64,000 nucleotides of DNA, taken from positions 44,907,854-44,971,853 of the forward strand of contig CM070520.1 of assembly GCA_036346375.1 (NCBI GenBank). The letters are read 5' to 3'. The notes under the pieces were generated by a model. That model was not told the DNA's origin. It did no database searches and worked only from the letters and a program-made list of their open reading frames with translations. Source of the stretch: Guadua angustifolia (Eukaryota > Streptophyta > Magnoliopsida > Poales > Poaceae). The position numbers and the translations under genes were made by a program. This document shows, piece after piece, positions 1-12,473 of the stretch (its first letter is position 1; each line of letters starts with the position of its first letter).

Positions 1-1213
1 TTAATATTGATTTAATGAGATATGGAACATGATTTGTGAATAAGACATGTGTTATTGAGTTGATGATGGCACGTGGTGCAATGGTAAAATAAGGTGGGAA
101 AATGATTTAGGCGAGGCATGTGGCAAGATTGTTACAGTGGGCCAAGAGTGGCAGCTAGGCGGTCGAATTTGGTTTTATTGGTTTTGGATGTTAAAGTCAT
201 TTTGGTTAGTCTTGCCTCGGTCAACTAAGGACTTAACCTTGCGAGCATTTGGGCGGAGTCTCTCATCTGACCACAAGCTCATAATGGGGACGGGCTTAGC
301 TGAGTAAATGGAAATCTATTCTTTAATGCTATGTCGTGGTGGTGTGAGGCAGGAGAAGCGGAATGAGAACTCACATGGCGCAAGAGGGGCCACAGGTGTG
401 GTAACAGTCCCTCCGGTGTTGAAACCTTAGCGAAGCGTCTTGAGTTTAGATGGAACTTTGGAAAGCGTTCACGGTTATTTGCCTTGGTGGTATTTGTTTG
501 TATCTTGTGGGTAAAGTGTATAACCTCTGCAGAGTGTACAACCTATTCGAATAGCCGTGCTCACGTATTGAGCATCGCTTCGGTGATTCACTGATCAAGG
601 GTTAGATTTTCATAAAATGAATTGTTGATGGAAAATGCTTGGGTTGGTGATGATAAATTTGACTTAGGATGGAAAATGATTACAATTGAAATGTTTGTAA
701 GCTACTATTCTACTCTTGTTTCTTGCTTTGCAATCTATTCTTGTTTATTTGAAATCTTTGTCTTTGCGCATGCCATAGCCTATCCTTTGTACTAAGCCAT
801 GCATGTAGAATATTAGAATTGCATTACATGCATGACTTCTTTGAGTGCTCAAAGTACTCACCCACAACAACACAACTCAGTTGAAGAAGAAGCAACCCCT
901 TTCCGGAGGAGGAGTATCGGGGAGGAGAAAACGAACTAGGGAGGCGAGCCCGTCGGTTGCACGTGGCAAATTGGTTGGCGCCACGAGTTATTTTATTTCA
1001 TTGCATTTGAATATTTTAATAAGTCTTTACGCCTGTAGTATTGTCTTTATAACTTGACCATAAGGTCGATCAACTAGTTTGAGTATTTAATCAAAGTACT
1101 TATTATTTAGTTGGTTATGGTGTGATATGTACCAATGTTGAGGCTGATGTGCACTAGCGTGATCTGGACTAGTCTGAATACCGAGAGGTCGGATTTGCAA
1201 ATCGGGTCCGGCA
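1..1213 (+). repeat. 3' part of a Del/Tekay-like LTR (truncated by window edge)
   Basis: This is the terminal part of a plus-strand LTR. It matches, segment by segment, the LTRs at 8320-11304 and (reversed) 57888-60730. Shared landmarks are the block around the palindrome CTCTGCAGAG (525-534), the hairpin GAGTGCTCAAAGTACTC (843-859), the 'gatctggactagtc' segment near 1160 and the end 'gcaaatcgggtccggca'. No tRNA-Met type primer-binding site follows 1213, so it is a solo LTR or the 3' LTR of an element lying to the left. The 70-codon frame at 845-1057 is not a gene: it lies inside the repeat. Confidence 0.8.
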
Positions 1214-1629
1214 ACCTGCAATGACATCAATTTACTATGTCGTGAGTCTTACATGGCCCCGAGGCGTTATCCGCAAGTCACGGCTTCGCATTGTATGCTC
1301 TTCTGCCATGGCCTCGGCGCAAACGAACTTACTACTTCAGTAGCATTAAATTGGTCATCGAGCAACTTTCGCTCGGTGACATCCTGCGGGGAATCGAGGA
1401 AGCGGCGGCGGATAGCTAAATGGGCCATGGGCTGGCGTTCGACATCGAGTGTCGTGGCCGAACAGCTATCAAGTCACAGAGTGCTTTCGCCCGACCCATT
1501 AATCGGCGGGCGTCATAACCCGCCCCACAGGCTCGAGGTCGAAGAAAGCCACGGATTATGTTCTTCGGCGGCTCGAGGTCCTTCAAGCGCTCGTTGGGAT
1601 ACTTATCCTTACCCCGCGAGGCGACGGTT

Positions 1630-3238
1630 GAGGTATGTAGTTACGTTTTGGCTTTCACGCAACCCGGTAACATAGCGAATATAGAAGCTCTCTTGGCGGG
1701 CTTCACGAGCACTGCAGAGTCCTTAGGCGTCTGACGGTTAGTGCGTGAAGGAGATTCAGCCGTCATCAACCCGGTACAACAAGGACTATCAATGCTCGGG
1801 GATGCAATATGAAGGTATCTGTAGGGAGTCGCATAAGATGGAGAATGGTTCGAGAACTTGGAGCTTAGGCATGTCCCTAGGAAGGACAACTCCGGTCTTG
1901 AGCTTTCTCTCCAAGCTCTGCTCTTAGATGAAGAATACCCCGGCGTCATCCTCGAGGCGGCGGCGGCTCCGTCTATCTCCGTCGGGAGAGTCGTGCTTCT
2001 TTGTGGTGAGAGGCATTCCCGCGTGGGCGAGCCATACCGCTTCTGGCGCGAGGCACACGCCCGACCCTTCGCGGACGGGGATTAAGCGTCGAGCAAGCAC
2101 AGCCTGGCTTCGTGGATGGCAAAGCTCTCTGAGGCGGATGTCTCGGCATCGACTCGGTGCATCTCACGGAGGAGGTAAGTACCTGCTCAACGACATCCAC
2201 TCGAGGTCTCGTAGGCGCACTCTTCGTGCTGAGGCGATGGTCGGCCAAGGCCTTCCGTGCAGGATATTCTTGGCAAGTGACATTCAGGGATCTTTCGGGG
2301 ATATTATCCGGACTGCGAACGCATATGGGTTTCACGCCTTGAAAAAATACCCGGTAAGCTCTCGCCCTTGAGACCATTCCGCTTGCACGGCCTTTCTCGA
2401 CACAGGGGCTAGATATCCTGGGCCCTTCCCCAGGCTGCCGGGAAAAAAATTCTGATGCGTGGCTATCGACACCTTCACCAAATGGATCGGTTTGGCGGTC
2501 TCGACCATTCTTCGCTCGGCCATGAATTCGTTTTTCGGCATAAAGCGTGGTCACGGTATGGGGTCCCATGCGGACTTATCAATGACAAAATTACTTCGGT
2601 TTACCGTGAATTATTCCGGGAATTCTGCGAGGACATAGGCACCAAAGTGTGCTTCACTTGATGGCTCATCCTCGGAAACAACCAGCGGAAGCGCCAGTGA
2701 GATAGATCGTCCAAAGGCGTCAAAGAGCGGAGATTCTGAGATGAGCTCAAGCTTCTGGCCCGACACAGGGTGGATAAACTTCCCACCGTCTTATGGTCTA
2801 TTCTTACCCGCGATCGGTAGAACAGCGGGGTCCACACCCTTTATTTCGTGTTTTAATCTTTGAAGCAAATCTGCCTCCGAATGTGGCGGGGCTCCGCCCG
2901 ATCGGTCTGATCGACCGCGTCGACCGAGCAAACGGTCTCTTGACCTTGCCCTCGCGGAAGAAGTAAGATGCCGTGCCTTTGCTACGATCGGCGCATTACA
3001 CCGCAAGCTCTTCGCGAGACCGCGTGTCTCGTCAGTCGACCTGGAGGCTCCTTGTTGGGGACTTAGCCACGAGGCGGATTCGGTGTTGTCCAACACCAAC
3101 AAGTTGTCCCAGCGGTGGGAGGGCCCCTATAGAGTCGTTTCAGCGTGGTCCGCGAGGGCTTCTGACTAGCGATGCACGATGGCGAAGAGCTTTCTAGCTA
3201 CGTGGAACATAGATCAACCGCCCAAGTTTTATGTGTAA
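1630..3238 (+). pseudogene. RNase H-integrase relic of a Tat-like gypsy polyprotein
   Basis: Read across frames, the segment shows an RNase H tail (EALLAG near 1683, a GDSAVIN motif near 1748, LRHVPRKDN near 1863) and then an integrase core: VAIDTFTKW near 2460, and the segment beginning GVPCGLINDK near 2559, equivalent to the 'GVPRRLITDNGTQF' region of Tat integrases. The C-terminal part includes LSQRWEGPYRVV near 3105 and ends with PPKFYV and a stop at 3236-3238. The order is that of gypsy pol. At least several frameshifts and internal stops make it non-functional. Confidence 0.7.
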
Positions 3239-3880
3239 TCTCTATACCTTTAAAACTTCAATAAAAGGATATTCTCTGATTTCTATCATTCATGTCCTTT
3301 TTCTTTATGAGACATCTCGTAATTTTCTTGGGCACAATAGCATTGGCTCCTTGAGTGCAGGTATCACGAGTTTCGTTCACCCCTCGATTAGTGGAGCTCA
3401 GCGTGGCGAAAACTCTTGTAATCGGCTCACCCCCTCGTCGGGGTTTGAACTACAAGCTCGTGACTTTAGCTATTAGTCGCAGCGCATAGTCGTGGTAATT
3501 AGGTGGAGTTGATTTATTCATTCCTTTGGTTAAACTTCTTTGCATTTCTTTTATGAGCACTCCATCTCGATTCTGCGAGTCATAGTCATTTGCTCGTCTT
3601 AAACTTGTGTCCAAGGTCGGCGTTGCTCGACCTTAGACCCTGAAATTTTAGCTAGGGCGTAACATCTATGAAGCGACCTATGGATCTTGATGCGCGAATA
3701 AGAAGCGGCGCGCCGAAAAATAACAAACACAATGATAACATTAAATGTTTTTACGGGATCAAGGATGTTTGAGCTACAAATCCTCCATCTCATGTGCGAA
3801 ACTTCTCTTCTTTCGAAACTCGGCGACTCAGCCCTTGTGTCGAGGCTTGGTTCTTGCGCGGAGGGCCTCGTTAGTTCGCG
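3239..3880. other. Post-pol spacer of the Tat-like relic
   Basis: No gene is seen here. The segment directly follows the pol stop and is AT-richer than its surroundings ('acttcaataaaaggatattctctg'), as the region downstream of pol often is. A possible LTR or polypurine boundary was sought but no clear one was found. Confidence 0.4.
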
Positions 3881-6700
3881 TCAAGTGGCTCGGCAACATT
3901 CATCGTTGAGTTGGGCCAGCGGTCTTAGCCGCCTATTTATACTTAAGATTTCTCCTCGGCCCCGACTTTGGCCTCTAGCTCGGGAGCGCCTTGGTTGAGG
4001 ATGATAGCTAAACAGCGATCCTCTCAACACCTCGACCTTGACCGCTTCGTCGGCGACGCCGTGCATGTCGATGGTTTGCTCATTGGCGGCTTCCTCAAGT
4101 GCCACGACCTTGGCCTTCGTCGACAGCGCTTGGGCGTGGCGGCGGCTTGTTCCTCGGCGGCCTTCTCGAGGGCCTTGATCTGGCCTTGAAGGATCTCGAG
4201 CACGAAGTCGAAGAAGTTTGCTCATGGCGGCCTTCTCCAGCGGCTCGACCTTGGCGGCGCTTCAGCGTCAAAACCTCGACTCGCTTTAATTAAGCTGCAG
4301 CGCGCTACGTTGCTCTGCGCCTTCAACCCATGCTCGCTTCGGAGAGACTGGTCCTCTTGAGCTCGATGGCATGGGACACCTCAGCGCCACCATCGTGTGG
4401 CCTTGAATCATTGAGCTCCGGTTGGTGGCTTCGATTTCCTACGCGTCGGCCTCAATGGTCGCGAGAAACTGGGCGCTTCGGTCTCCTCTCTTCACGGCGT
4501 TGAAGATCTAGTGGGCTGCGTCGACATGCTTTCGTTGAGACCTTAAAGCCCTCGGGTCCGTTGCTGCCAGCACGCCTTGAAAACAAAGGCGATTTGGTAG
4601 AAGTTGTATCAGGACACACAACTAACGTATTGCGGGGCATATAAGGAAGGCTCCTACCTCCGCAGTCATTTGTTGACAGCCTTGCCATGGAGAACTCCTC
4701 GTTCATTTCGTCAGAAGCGGTATGTTGATCTCAAAACCTTCGCCCGGTCCCGTGACCTGGGCCTTCTTCAATCACCTTGGCGCACCTTGTCAAGGGCCCT
4801 CACAGACGGACGTCTTGCGTGGCTGAGAATCCTTCCCGCCGGTGCCGGTGGGACCCCAGGCGAGTCTGATAGCGGTAACCAGCGCGTGAAACCTCCGTAG
4901 TCAAGGTTCTGCTGGCTCGATGGCGGGAGTTCTTGCAATGACGGCGCATCAAACCAACCTCACGGGGTGGGCGTTATATTCCCGAGTTTGAGATTCATGG
5001 CCGGGTCATCAGTGCCTCCGTTATCGTGATCGTTCTCCGTGGCTTGAGAAACCGTGATCTCGTCATGTTAGTAGTCTTAGTCGTGAGCCTCGGGGACTTC
5101 GGTGACCGCAGTACCAATGTCCCGGTGGCGCCGCTGACTTGAGAACGACGCCATATATCTCCCTCGATCTCGGGAGGATCGGCGGCCCTGAAAAGATGCC
5201 GTCTACGCCCGGTCTTTGTAATCCTCGTGATCGCGGTAGAGGAGTCCCCTCGTCCGCCTTCTCGGGGCTTAGTCGAACCCCGGCGGGGCGGCTCAGGAAC
5301 CCGGCGAGGCCAGCGCCTTCGAGGCTGCCGTGAGGGCCCGGCATGTAGGCGTCTGCCCCTCCTCGGACTCGGACTACATACTGAACAGAGGCATTGTCGA
5401 GTGGGCAAGCTCGGGTCTCGAGCACTCGAGATCTGCGATCAGGATAAGCACTAAGAGCGAGAAAACACGGAGATGGGCGAGGTTGCAAAGCCGGGCTCTT
5501 ACAGGTCGATTGGCCTCTGCCTCGTCGATGGCTAGCGATAGTCTGTTGCCGGAGCTTTCGGAGGAGAATCCGCTTCCTTCCTCAGTGCAGGGAGATGAAG
5601 CTTCGCGATGAGCACTTTCCACTGGCGGGGGCTGGGTGGTCTGGCGGTGGCCCTGCGCTTTATTCTGCCAAGTAAAAGAAACTGTTAGGCCCTAAAGCCA
5701 AGGCGCTGAGCTCGTGATTCAGCTACGATCGTCTTTCTTAGTAAGCGCAGTCACCCCGTTCGATGTGAGGCCTCTTAGTCCCTGGCGGTCGACTCTCGGT
5801 TGAAATCTTTTCTTCCCTTTTGCTCTTGCCTCGTCGGGCAAGGGAAGCGATCTCCATGTTGTCTCCACAACTCTTGATGATCCTACAAGCAAGCACGCAG
5901 GTCAAGCAAAGGCGTCCGAATGTTAGGATAAATTTGTAGGTCATGGAAGGCTTACCTCGGGCTTTACGTCGCCAAGGCGTTCTTGAGGGCCGGGTTGTCG
6001 AGAGTATACTCATCGCCCGATTTCCGGAACATTTCCTGCATCACGGCGCGACCGGGACTCGCCAGCGCTTCTACGAACAAGAGCCGCCGGAGGAGGAAGA
6101 AATACGAAGTCAAGCAAAAGCCTTGAGGCTAAAAGACCTTACGGATGAACTCTACATGGAATCAGATATCGTGGCGTCCCTTGATACAGGGAGAGCGGAT
6201 GTAACCTCTTCAGTAGAGACACACGATTCCTTGAAAAGTCATTACGATCTTTGACCGGTGAGACGCGTGTGGCGCCAAATGTGGATGGCGGCAATGAAGC
6301 CTGCTGCGTCGGCGTCGAGGTCCTCGATCTCTGGGGTCTCTATCTTCCCGATGGCAGCAACTCCCTCGTACTCATGACCTCCTGTTCTCCCCTTCTTGAG
6401 GTAGAACAGTAGCTCGACCATGGACCAAAGAGTCCGACGGGGATCTTGGGCAAAAGCCCGCTTGAGCAGGGCGGCTACTTGGAAGTAGAAGCACTGAGCC
6501 CGGGGTCCTTCGGGAAGCGGAAGAGAAGTAAGCGGAAGAAGAAGCGAGGCGTGGGAAGAATCCCCGGGAACCCCTCACATAGATGGGAGAAGGCGGCTAG
6601 GGTGAGGGCAGAATTGAGTACCAGGTTGATCACTTCAATTTAGCAAGCCCATCGAGGACATCGGCCCGAGATTAGCTCTCAAAGGGTCCCATGACCGAAG
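3881..6700 (-). pseudogene. Antisense ORF relics downstream of pol (Tat-like accessory region)
   Basis: Several minus-strand fragments can be pieced over frameshifts. One at 3881-4225 is rich in Ala, Glu and Arg and resembles a coiled-coil tail. One near 4452-4706 contains NEEFSMARLSTNDCGG. One around 6300-6600 gives, in a frame different from the longest open one, a segment with PEGPRAQCFYFQVAALLK. Grass Tat elements often carry an antisense reading frame of the 'putative gypsy type transposon' class after pol, and this is the best explanation. The assignment is inferred from position and general resemblance; no single intact domain is visible. Confidence 0.35.
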
Positions 6701-7916
6701 AGGAATCTTTGCTTTCAGTGCGAGCGATCTCGTCTCATCTCGAGGATGAGGATTCGGTCTTGCCCTTTGGGCAACTGCTTGAGTCACTGATCCATGACCC
6801 GGGGCCTCGAGGCTCCTTCATCCTGGTAATGAGCAAAGTACTTTTCCCCGGTTTGGCCATGGCGGCGTCGTAATGGAAGATAAATGATGCCTTTCGGCGT
6901 AGCTTAGGAGGCCTTGGCTTTGGGTGATGATCCAAAGCTTCGGGGTCTTCCACGGCTCTCTCGGATTTAACCTCCTCGGTGCCTTAAAAAGGCGCCGCGG
7001 GCATGATTAAACAGGCGCCAATTAAGACACAGGCGGCGACTCGGCTGTGCAGTGTCAGCTATTGGCATCCGTATCGCCGGAAAAAATCAAAAAGGTCGCC
7101 CGGTGTCTGCTTTGAGGGATCACTTGCGATCTCATTTCGACCTCGAACAAGGTTCCAAGACCTTGCAAGGGTTACCTTGCCGACTTTGTTAGGTGAGGCT
7201 CGAGCCGTCCTTAATACTACTTCTCGACCTTGAGCCTCGGGGGCTAAATTTTCGGTCGGCCGGGCAACCATGATCGAGTCGGCCGCGATCCAGCAGTCCC
7301 CTAACTCGGAAGGCCTCGATCAAGGCTTCGGATCAAGCTCGAGGCCGCTCGGCCTAGAAGCGCGACATCTCCGAGCTCGGGGGCTCTCTCACGACCTCTT
7401 TGTTTGGGATGATTCAAGGTCGGTGGCGTTCGCTTGGAACGAGCACATCATTACTTGGCGATTCACGAGCGTGGGATCATGGAGTAATCTTGTGGCCGTG
7501 GATCGGAAACGGTTACCGCAGGCTATCAATGTGCATGAAGGCCACGATCGAGGAATACTCCCGAGCGTTCGCGAGGAGAATGGGTATAGGCTGAGGCTTT
7601 GTAAACACTTGGAGGAGGACAACCCGGTAGCACACACGAGTTCAAGTTTAGACTTAGCATTGTCAAGATTGGTGTAACACTCTTGTACTCACAAATAGCG
7701 AGGAATCACCACCGCCAGGTGGCCGGAGTGAAACTATTACCTTCTCGAGGGCTCGAACAGGATAATCCTCCATCTCGTTCGTTTGTCTCCCTAGCTCAGG
7801 CCATCGACCTCAAATGGAGCCTCATTCCTCTGTTAGAACAAAAGCGGGATTGTGGTCCCATTTCTTATTGACCCCTACCTCATTTTACTGCGGTTGGCGA
7901 TCACGATAAGCCATTC

Positions 7917-8132
7917 AACCTTTTATTTGAAAAAGGGGTTTCGATGGGAAAAAGTTGACAAAACTCTCTTTTTACTCAAACAAGGCAATGATCAACTATT
8001 AGATTGATTTATGTTGATGATATTATCTTTGGTGGTTCTTCTCTCATGTTTTAGTGTCTAAGTTTTGAAACTATGAGGAAGGAATTTGAGATAGAGTATG
8101 ATGGGTGAGTTAACTTTACTTTTTTAGGCTAA
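7917..8132 (+). pseudogene. Copia (Sirevirus-like) reverse-transcriptase fragment, left piece of a split element
   Basis: Across one frameshift the segment reads VDKTLFLLKQGNDQLL, then the catalytic signature IYVDDIIFGGSS near 8010, then FETMRKEFEIEYDG and a final FTFLG. This is the palm to connection part of a Ty1/copia reverse transcriptase. It stops exactly where the next conserved residues should be LQIKQ, and those residues appear at about 26722 on the same strand. Two further in-frame stops show that it is dead. To its left the copia 5' half is not seen. Confidence 0.8.
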
Positions 8133-8319
8133 CATCGGCGTATTCCGTTGTAATGACGTATCTCTGAGCAAGGTTTAGTTAAGCGGAGAGGCGTCTTGGC
8201 GGTTGGCAAACCCTAACAAGTTAAACCCTAAGGACCCGGACCACGAAGGATTAAGCGCCTATGAACTAATACAACACCTGATTTTTTACAGGAGTTGAGC
8301 CCCTAGCCGGGGAGTAATA
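8133..8319 (-). repeat. Tat-like element LTR piece (left end of the 18.6 kb insertion)
   Basis: This segment ('ggtttagtt...ggcgtctt...gcaaaccctaac...cctatgaactaatacaacac') is homologous to 25338-25480, at the opposite side of the nested block, and its first bases resemble 16709-16754. It is therefore one LTR of the minus-strand Tat-like element that split the copia element. It is interrupted at 8320 by a Del-like LTR. Confidence 0.65.
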
Positions 8320-11304
8320 TGTAACATCCCAAAATTTGAGTTTTGGTATGTTTTAAATCAAAAGTGAACCATTTGCATTTTCTTGGAATTAATTGAAGCT
8401 TAATATGAATTTTCAAATAATGAAAAGATTTAATTTTATTTAATTTATTGGGTTCCTTGTGCTTCAAGGAATTTTTCTGTATTTTTGAAGATTTTTCTGA
8501 AATTATTTGCTATTTATTTGAATTTATTTGCATTTACTTGAATTTACGGAATTTAAATTAATTCAGAGAATATTTTAATTCCTCAAAAACCCTCTCGGTA
8601 AAATTGCCCGACCGTTCTGTTCCTCTGCCCGGCTTCCCTTGGCCAGGCTTGCATGTATTACTTGTGCTCGTCGGCGGCTGCGATGTCTTGAGACGAGGAT
8701 CGCCTGCCTGTACCGTCAAAACCCCTAACCTAATCCTCTCGGATTCAGCGCCCACTTCGCCAGCCTCGGTCTCAGGTTTTTCCCCGCCTCCGAGGCTATT
8801 TAAGCCAAGCGTTCATCTTGCCGAGGTTCGCCTCTCCATGCCTTGCTTGCCGCCCTACTTCTCGTATCTAAGACCACTAGTTGAGAGATCGAGGCTCACC
8901 GAAGTATCCACCAGCCTCAGGCACATTCCACCGTCATTTCCTCCTCTCGGGTGGGTCTCCGCCGTGTCCGTGTGCATCGTCGAAATCGCCCGCGTCGAAC
9001 TCTCGAGATCCGCACTCCTTAGCACTTCGTCCACCCCCATTACTTGGCGTAGCGTATTAGGTCGTCTTCCTCGACTCGATGAAGTGTGTCCGCCCCTCGC
9101 CGTCGAGTTCCCCGCGAGCTCTCCGTCGTCCGTCGTCCGTGATCGATCGATCGTCTGCCGCCTTCTCACCTCGTTCTGTTCTCGACCATCCGAATGCGCC
9201 AGCGGGCGTCACGGATCTCGCCAGCGTGGCCAAATCCACTTGCATCTTCGCGTCGGTCTGCAAGTAGCCGCCGCGTCGGCGTATACCTTGGCCCTAATAA
9301 TACCGTCGGCGCCACATAAACGCCACGTCGACTGGTCTGCCGTGTCATCTTCTCATCGCCTCGGTGAGATCCGGCCCACGGTGAGCCATGTCACTGACGT
9401 GCGGGTCCCACGCGTCAGAGGAAATTCTTTTTCCTTTTCCTGATTTTCCAAAAAAAACCAAAAATCCCAGCCAATCACAAGCCGACACGTGTCACCTTTG
9501 TGAATTTATCTGATTTTCTCTGAATTAAAATCTTCCAGGAGCCCGTTCTCCTTCATCCGAACTCTGATTGGAGTGATTCAAATTTCTAAATTTTTGTAAA
9601 ATCAAGCTCTACATTCCAGAGCTATTTATTTTCAATTTTGAGCTTGTTTGCTTCTCTGTTTTGTATTTATTTGGCTTTATTGCTTTATTTTTCGGTGAAG
9701 CGCGAACCCAGGGGTGAGCGGAGACTTCGAAGACCAAGAATCAGCACTTGAACAACAAGGCAAGTCGTAGTCCTTTGATCATATTGAACCCATGTTTGCA
9801 AAAAGTAATTTGTTTTATACAATTGCATGCTATTTGTTATGTCAATGCTAGTTTATGGGTGTAGCTATTTACTGATTGAGTATGCCTTTGATTATTGAGA
9901 TGCCATGTATCCATTGTTAACCTTAGGTTGGGACATTATTAGTTGGACATAATCATAATAACGGCATTGGGTTATCGTAACTATGCTTAGCCATGCTTAG
10001 TTGTCGATGGGATTCATATCACTGTGAGCTAATGTTAATCTTGACTTAATGAGATATTGAATTGTGGTACATTGACCCTTTGTTGTAAAACTTGTTGTAC
10101 CATGGCGGGGGATGCCATTGGTTTTGGGTTGAACAAAATGTTTCCCTCGGGCAATTGATAAATGTCTGAATAAAGGGGTCTTGTCTAGCACATTGGGATG
10201 TGTTTGTCTTGCTGAGACAATTTAAGGACTTAATCTTGTCGCCATTAGGCTGGTAGGCCTACTGGTGCAACCACAAGTCCGTATAGAGCGGACCTAGGAG
10301 ATTAATTTGCAATGTCGGACTTGAGTATTGCCGGTTGTTGGTGTAGGGTCCAAGATGAATGGAGTAGACCCACATAGGCTCGAGAGGGGGCCCGGGGCGA
10401 AACCTTAGAGGCGATCTTGGAGAAGCAGACATGCATTGTAAAAGCTTTGTAGTGATCTCTCTGCCGACACACTAAAGGAAGTGTGTTCTTAGCGCTAGGC
10501 ATTAAGGGATGATCATGTCTTGTGGGTAAAGGTGGTACAACCTCTGCAGAGTGTAAACTATTAGAATAGCCGTGTCGCGGTCATGGACAAGCAGAGGGAT
10601 TTCACACGGGTAGAAGTGTTTTTCTTGAAATGTGGAATTGTTGGAATGGGAGCGGGAGTTCACTTTGTTGTTTTGTTGTCTTAAGCTATCTTAGTTGAAT
10701 TGTGTGGTTGATACTTGTTTCAAATGATGTAGGAGTGATGCCTCGTCATTACGTTTCATGTTGTCCACCATTGATTTACGAGTTATTTAATATTGTTTTA
10801 TATCAACATGCCTTCAATCTATTTCTTGTATTCAAATTCAAGTTATTGCTTTTACGCAAATGAACCATATAACTATCCTTTGTCAAGCCGTGCATGAATA
10901 TATTGCATCATTTCCCTATGGCTTGTTGAGTGCGTTTTGTACTCACGGCTTTATACTTGTTGTTGAGTTGGAGGAAGGACCGGTAATGAGTATCAAGAGG
11001 AGGAGTACTATGAAGACTAAATCGACTAGGAAGGCGTTCCCCAGACGATTGCACGTGGCATGTCGAGATAGCCCAAGTTATTTTATTTCATTTACGCAAT
11101 AGTTTATTTGTTTCTTAAGCCAAGAGGCATTGGTGTATGAACCTTGACTATAAGGTCGTTTGCTTTATTCAATAATAATTTGCTTCTTCTTAGTTATTTG
11201 ATGTATGGAATGATATGTCATCTATGTTTCCTTTGTGTGCACTAAGCGTGATCTGGACTAGTCTTTATATACGGAAGGGTTTGGTTGCATATCAGGGTCC
11301 CGCA
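8320..11304 (+). repeat. Del/Tekay-like 5' LTR (2985 bp)
   Basis: The LTR starts TGTAACATCCCAAAATTTG and ends 'gggtcccgca' immediately before a primer-binding site. It carries the family landmarks CTCTGCAGAG (10542-10551) and the GAGTGC...GTACTC hairpin (10928-10944). An LTR near 3 kb is typical of the Del/Tekay chromovirus lineage. A 279-codon frame at 8604-9443 lies inside the GC-rich part; it is not supported as a gene because other copies of the LTR do not keep it open. Confidence 0.85.
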
Positions 11305-11308
11305 GAGA

Positions 11309-11320
11309 TGGTATCGAGCC
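11309..11320 (+). other. Primer-binding site (initiator tRNA-Met type)
   Basis: TGGTATCGAGCC lies 4 bases after the LTR end. It matches the usual plant gypsy site TGGTATCAGAGC with a small change, so the site identifies 8320-11304 as a 5' LTR and gives the plus orientation. Confidence 0.7.
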
Positions 11321-11963
11321 ATATCGTTGTAAATCGCTTTCTTAGTTAGCATGGTCTTCAAAATTATTTTCTAAATCAAACCAATAAATTGGTATTTAAT
11401 AGTTTGTCTCTTCTCATCTTATTCTTAGGTTCTTATTCCTCTCCTTTGCTGAAACTTTGCTTTGAAATTTAAATGGATCTTATCCCATTAAACTTCTTGA
11501 AAGCCATGGATCTTCGCAAGAACCAAATCAAGGAGAGCGATGATCAAGCGGTGAAGAGTATATCAGAGAAGACTACCATATAAGATAGGTTTGTGGTGCT
11601 CTACGGTGTTTGAGCATGCCATTCTCTTTTGGTTTAGCTACGTTTAGTCTGCGTATACTAGGATTTTTGTTGCTTGTGTCGGGTATGTTGTACACTTGCC
11701 TCCAACACAGGTGTTACAAACTGTGCCTTAAGTTGAAAGCTTTATTTGGTTCTTTATTTTGTAGCATTTTCGGCTATGTCTTTGGTTGACCTTTGTTCTT
11801 AGGTATTACCTTCTCCCTAGAGAGACCTTACCACTTTCCTATTGCTTTTCCCTCTTACCTATTAAACCCTTGTGCTGCATCATGAGATGGTGGGCACTTC
11901 GATGCAGGCCGGTCATGGATTAGCGGTGGATGCCAATGCTAATGCAGTACCTTGATGCCACCC
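11321..11963 (+). other. Leader and start of internal region of the Del-like element
   Basis: This stretch is the untranslated leader and perhaps the start of gag. An ATG at 11473 opens only a short frame. No conserved gag motif is reached before the assembly gap, and the rest of the element is not seen to the right of it. Confidence 0.5.
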
Positions 11964-12063
11964 NNNNNNNNNNNNNNNNNNNNNNNNNNNNNNNNNNNNN
12001 NNNNNNNNNNNNNNNNNNNNNNNNNNNNNNNNNNNNNNNNNNNNNNNNNNNNNNNNNNNNNNN
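11964..12063. other. Assembly gap (100 N)
   Basis: Exactly 100 Ns, the conventional filler for a gap of unknown length. The left side is the plus-strand Del-like element just after its 5' LTR. The right side is a minus-strand Tat-like RNase H region. The missing sequence should include gag-pol and the 3' LTR of the Del-like element. Confidence 0.98.
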
Positions 12064-12473
12064 GCGATAGGTCCCCACCTACCGTGAGTATAGCACTTGG
12101 CTCATGGCGGCAATCTTCTCATCTCGAGGCATCATCGCCGGGATCACTTGGTCACGCAGAAGGCTAGGATAGGATCCATCCATCGACCTTCCGCCAAGCG
12201 CCACGAACACTTGGTGCTTGCCCGCACTGCTAGGCCGAGCTTTTCTCGGTGTCAGATCGGCAAAGACCGCCTTCCTTCCTCGCCCGACTGGGTCGAGGCG
12301 GCACGCCGCTTTCCTCCTCGAATCGGAGGTCGCGACAATAAGGCCGCTTTCCCCGCTTAAGCCGGAGGTCAAGAACGGCTATGCCGCCGCCCCCCACCGA
12401 ACCGGGCTACGACAACACACCATCGCCCCCAACCGAACTGGGGGCTGTGATGGACGGTCGCGATAGCCTTTTT

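Larger units (their letters stand above)
1214..7890 (+). mobile_element. Decayed Tat-lineage Ty3/gypsy element (3' half)
   Basis: The stretch holds the end of a gypsy polyprotein (RNase H then integrase, plus strand, 1630-3230), then about 3.4 kb in which the better frames are on the minus strand, then a GC-rich LTR-like stretch with 'cctcgggggcta' motifs (about 6900-7890). A large extra region with antisense frames after pol is a known trait of grass Tat elements such as Grande and RIRE2. All frames are broken by short indels and stops. Exact ends were not found. Confidence 0.6.

Noticed and set aside
8604..9443. 279-codon plus-strand frame
   Set aside because: It lies within the GC-rich core of a Del-like LTR. 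Homologous parts of the other LTR copies are not open in the same frame and no domain is recognisable.
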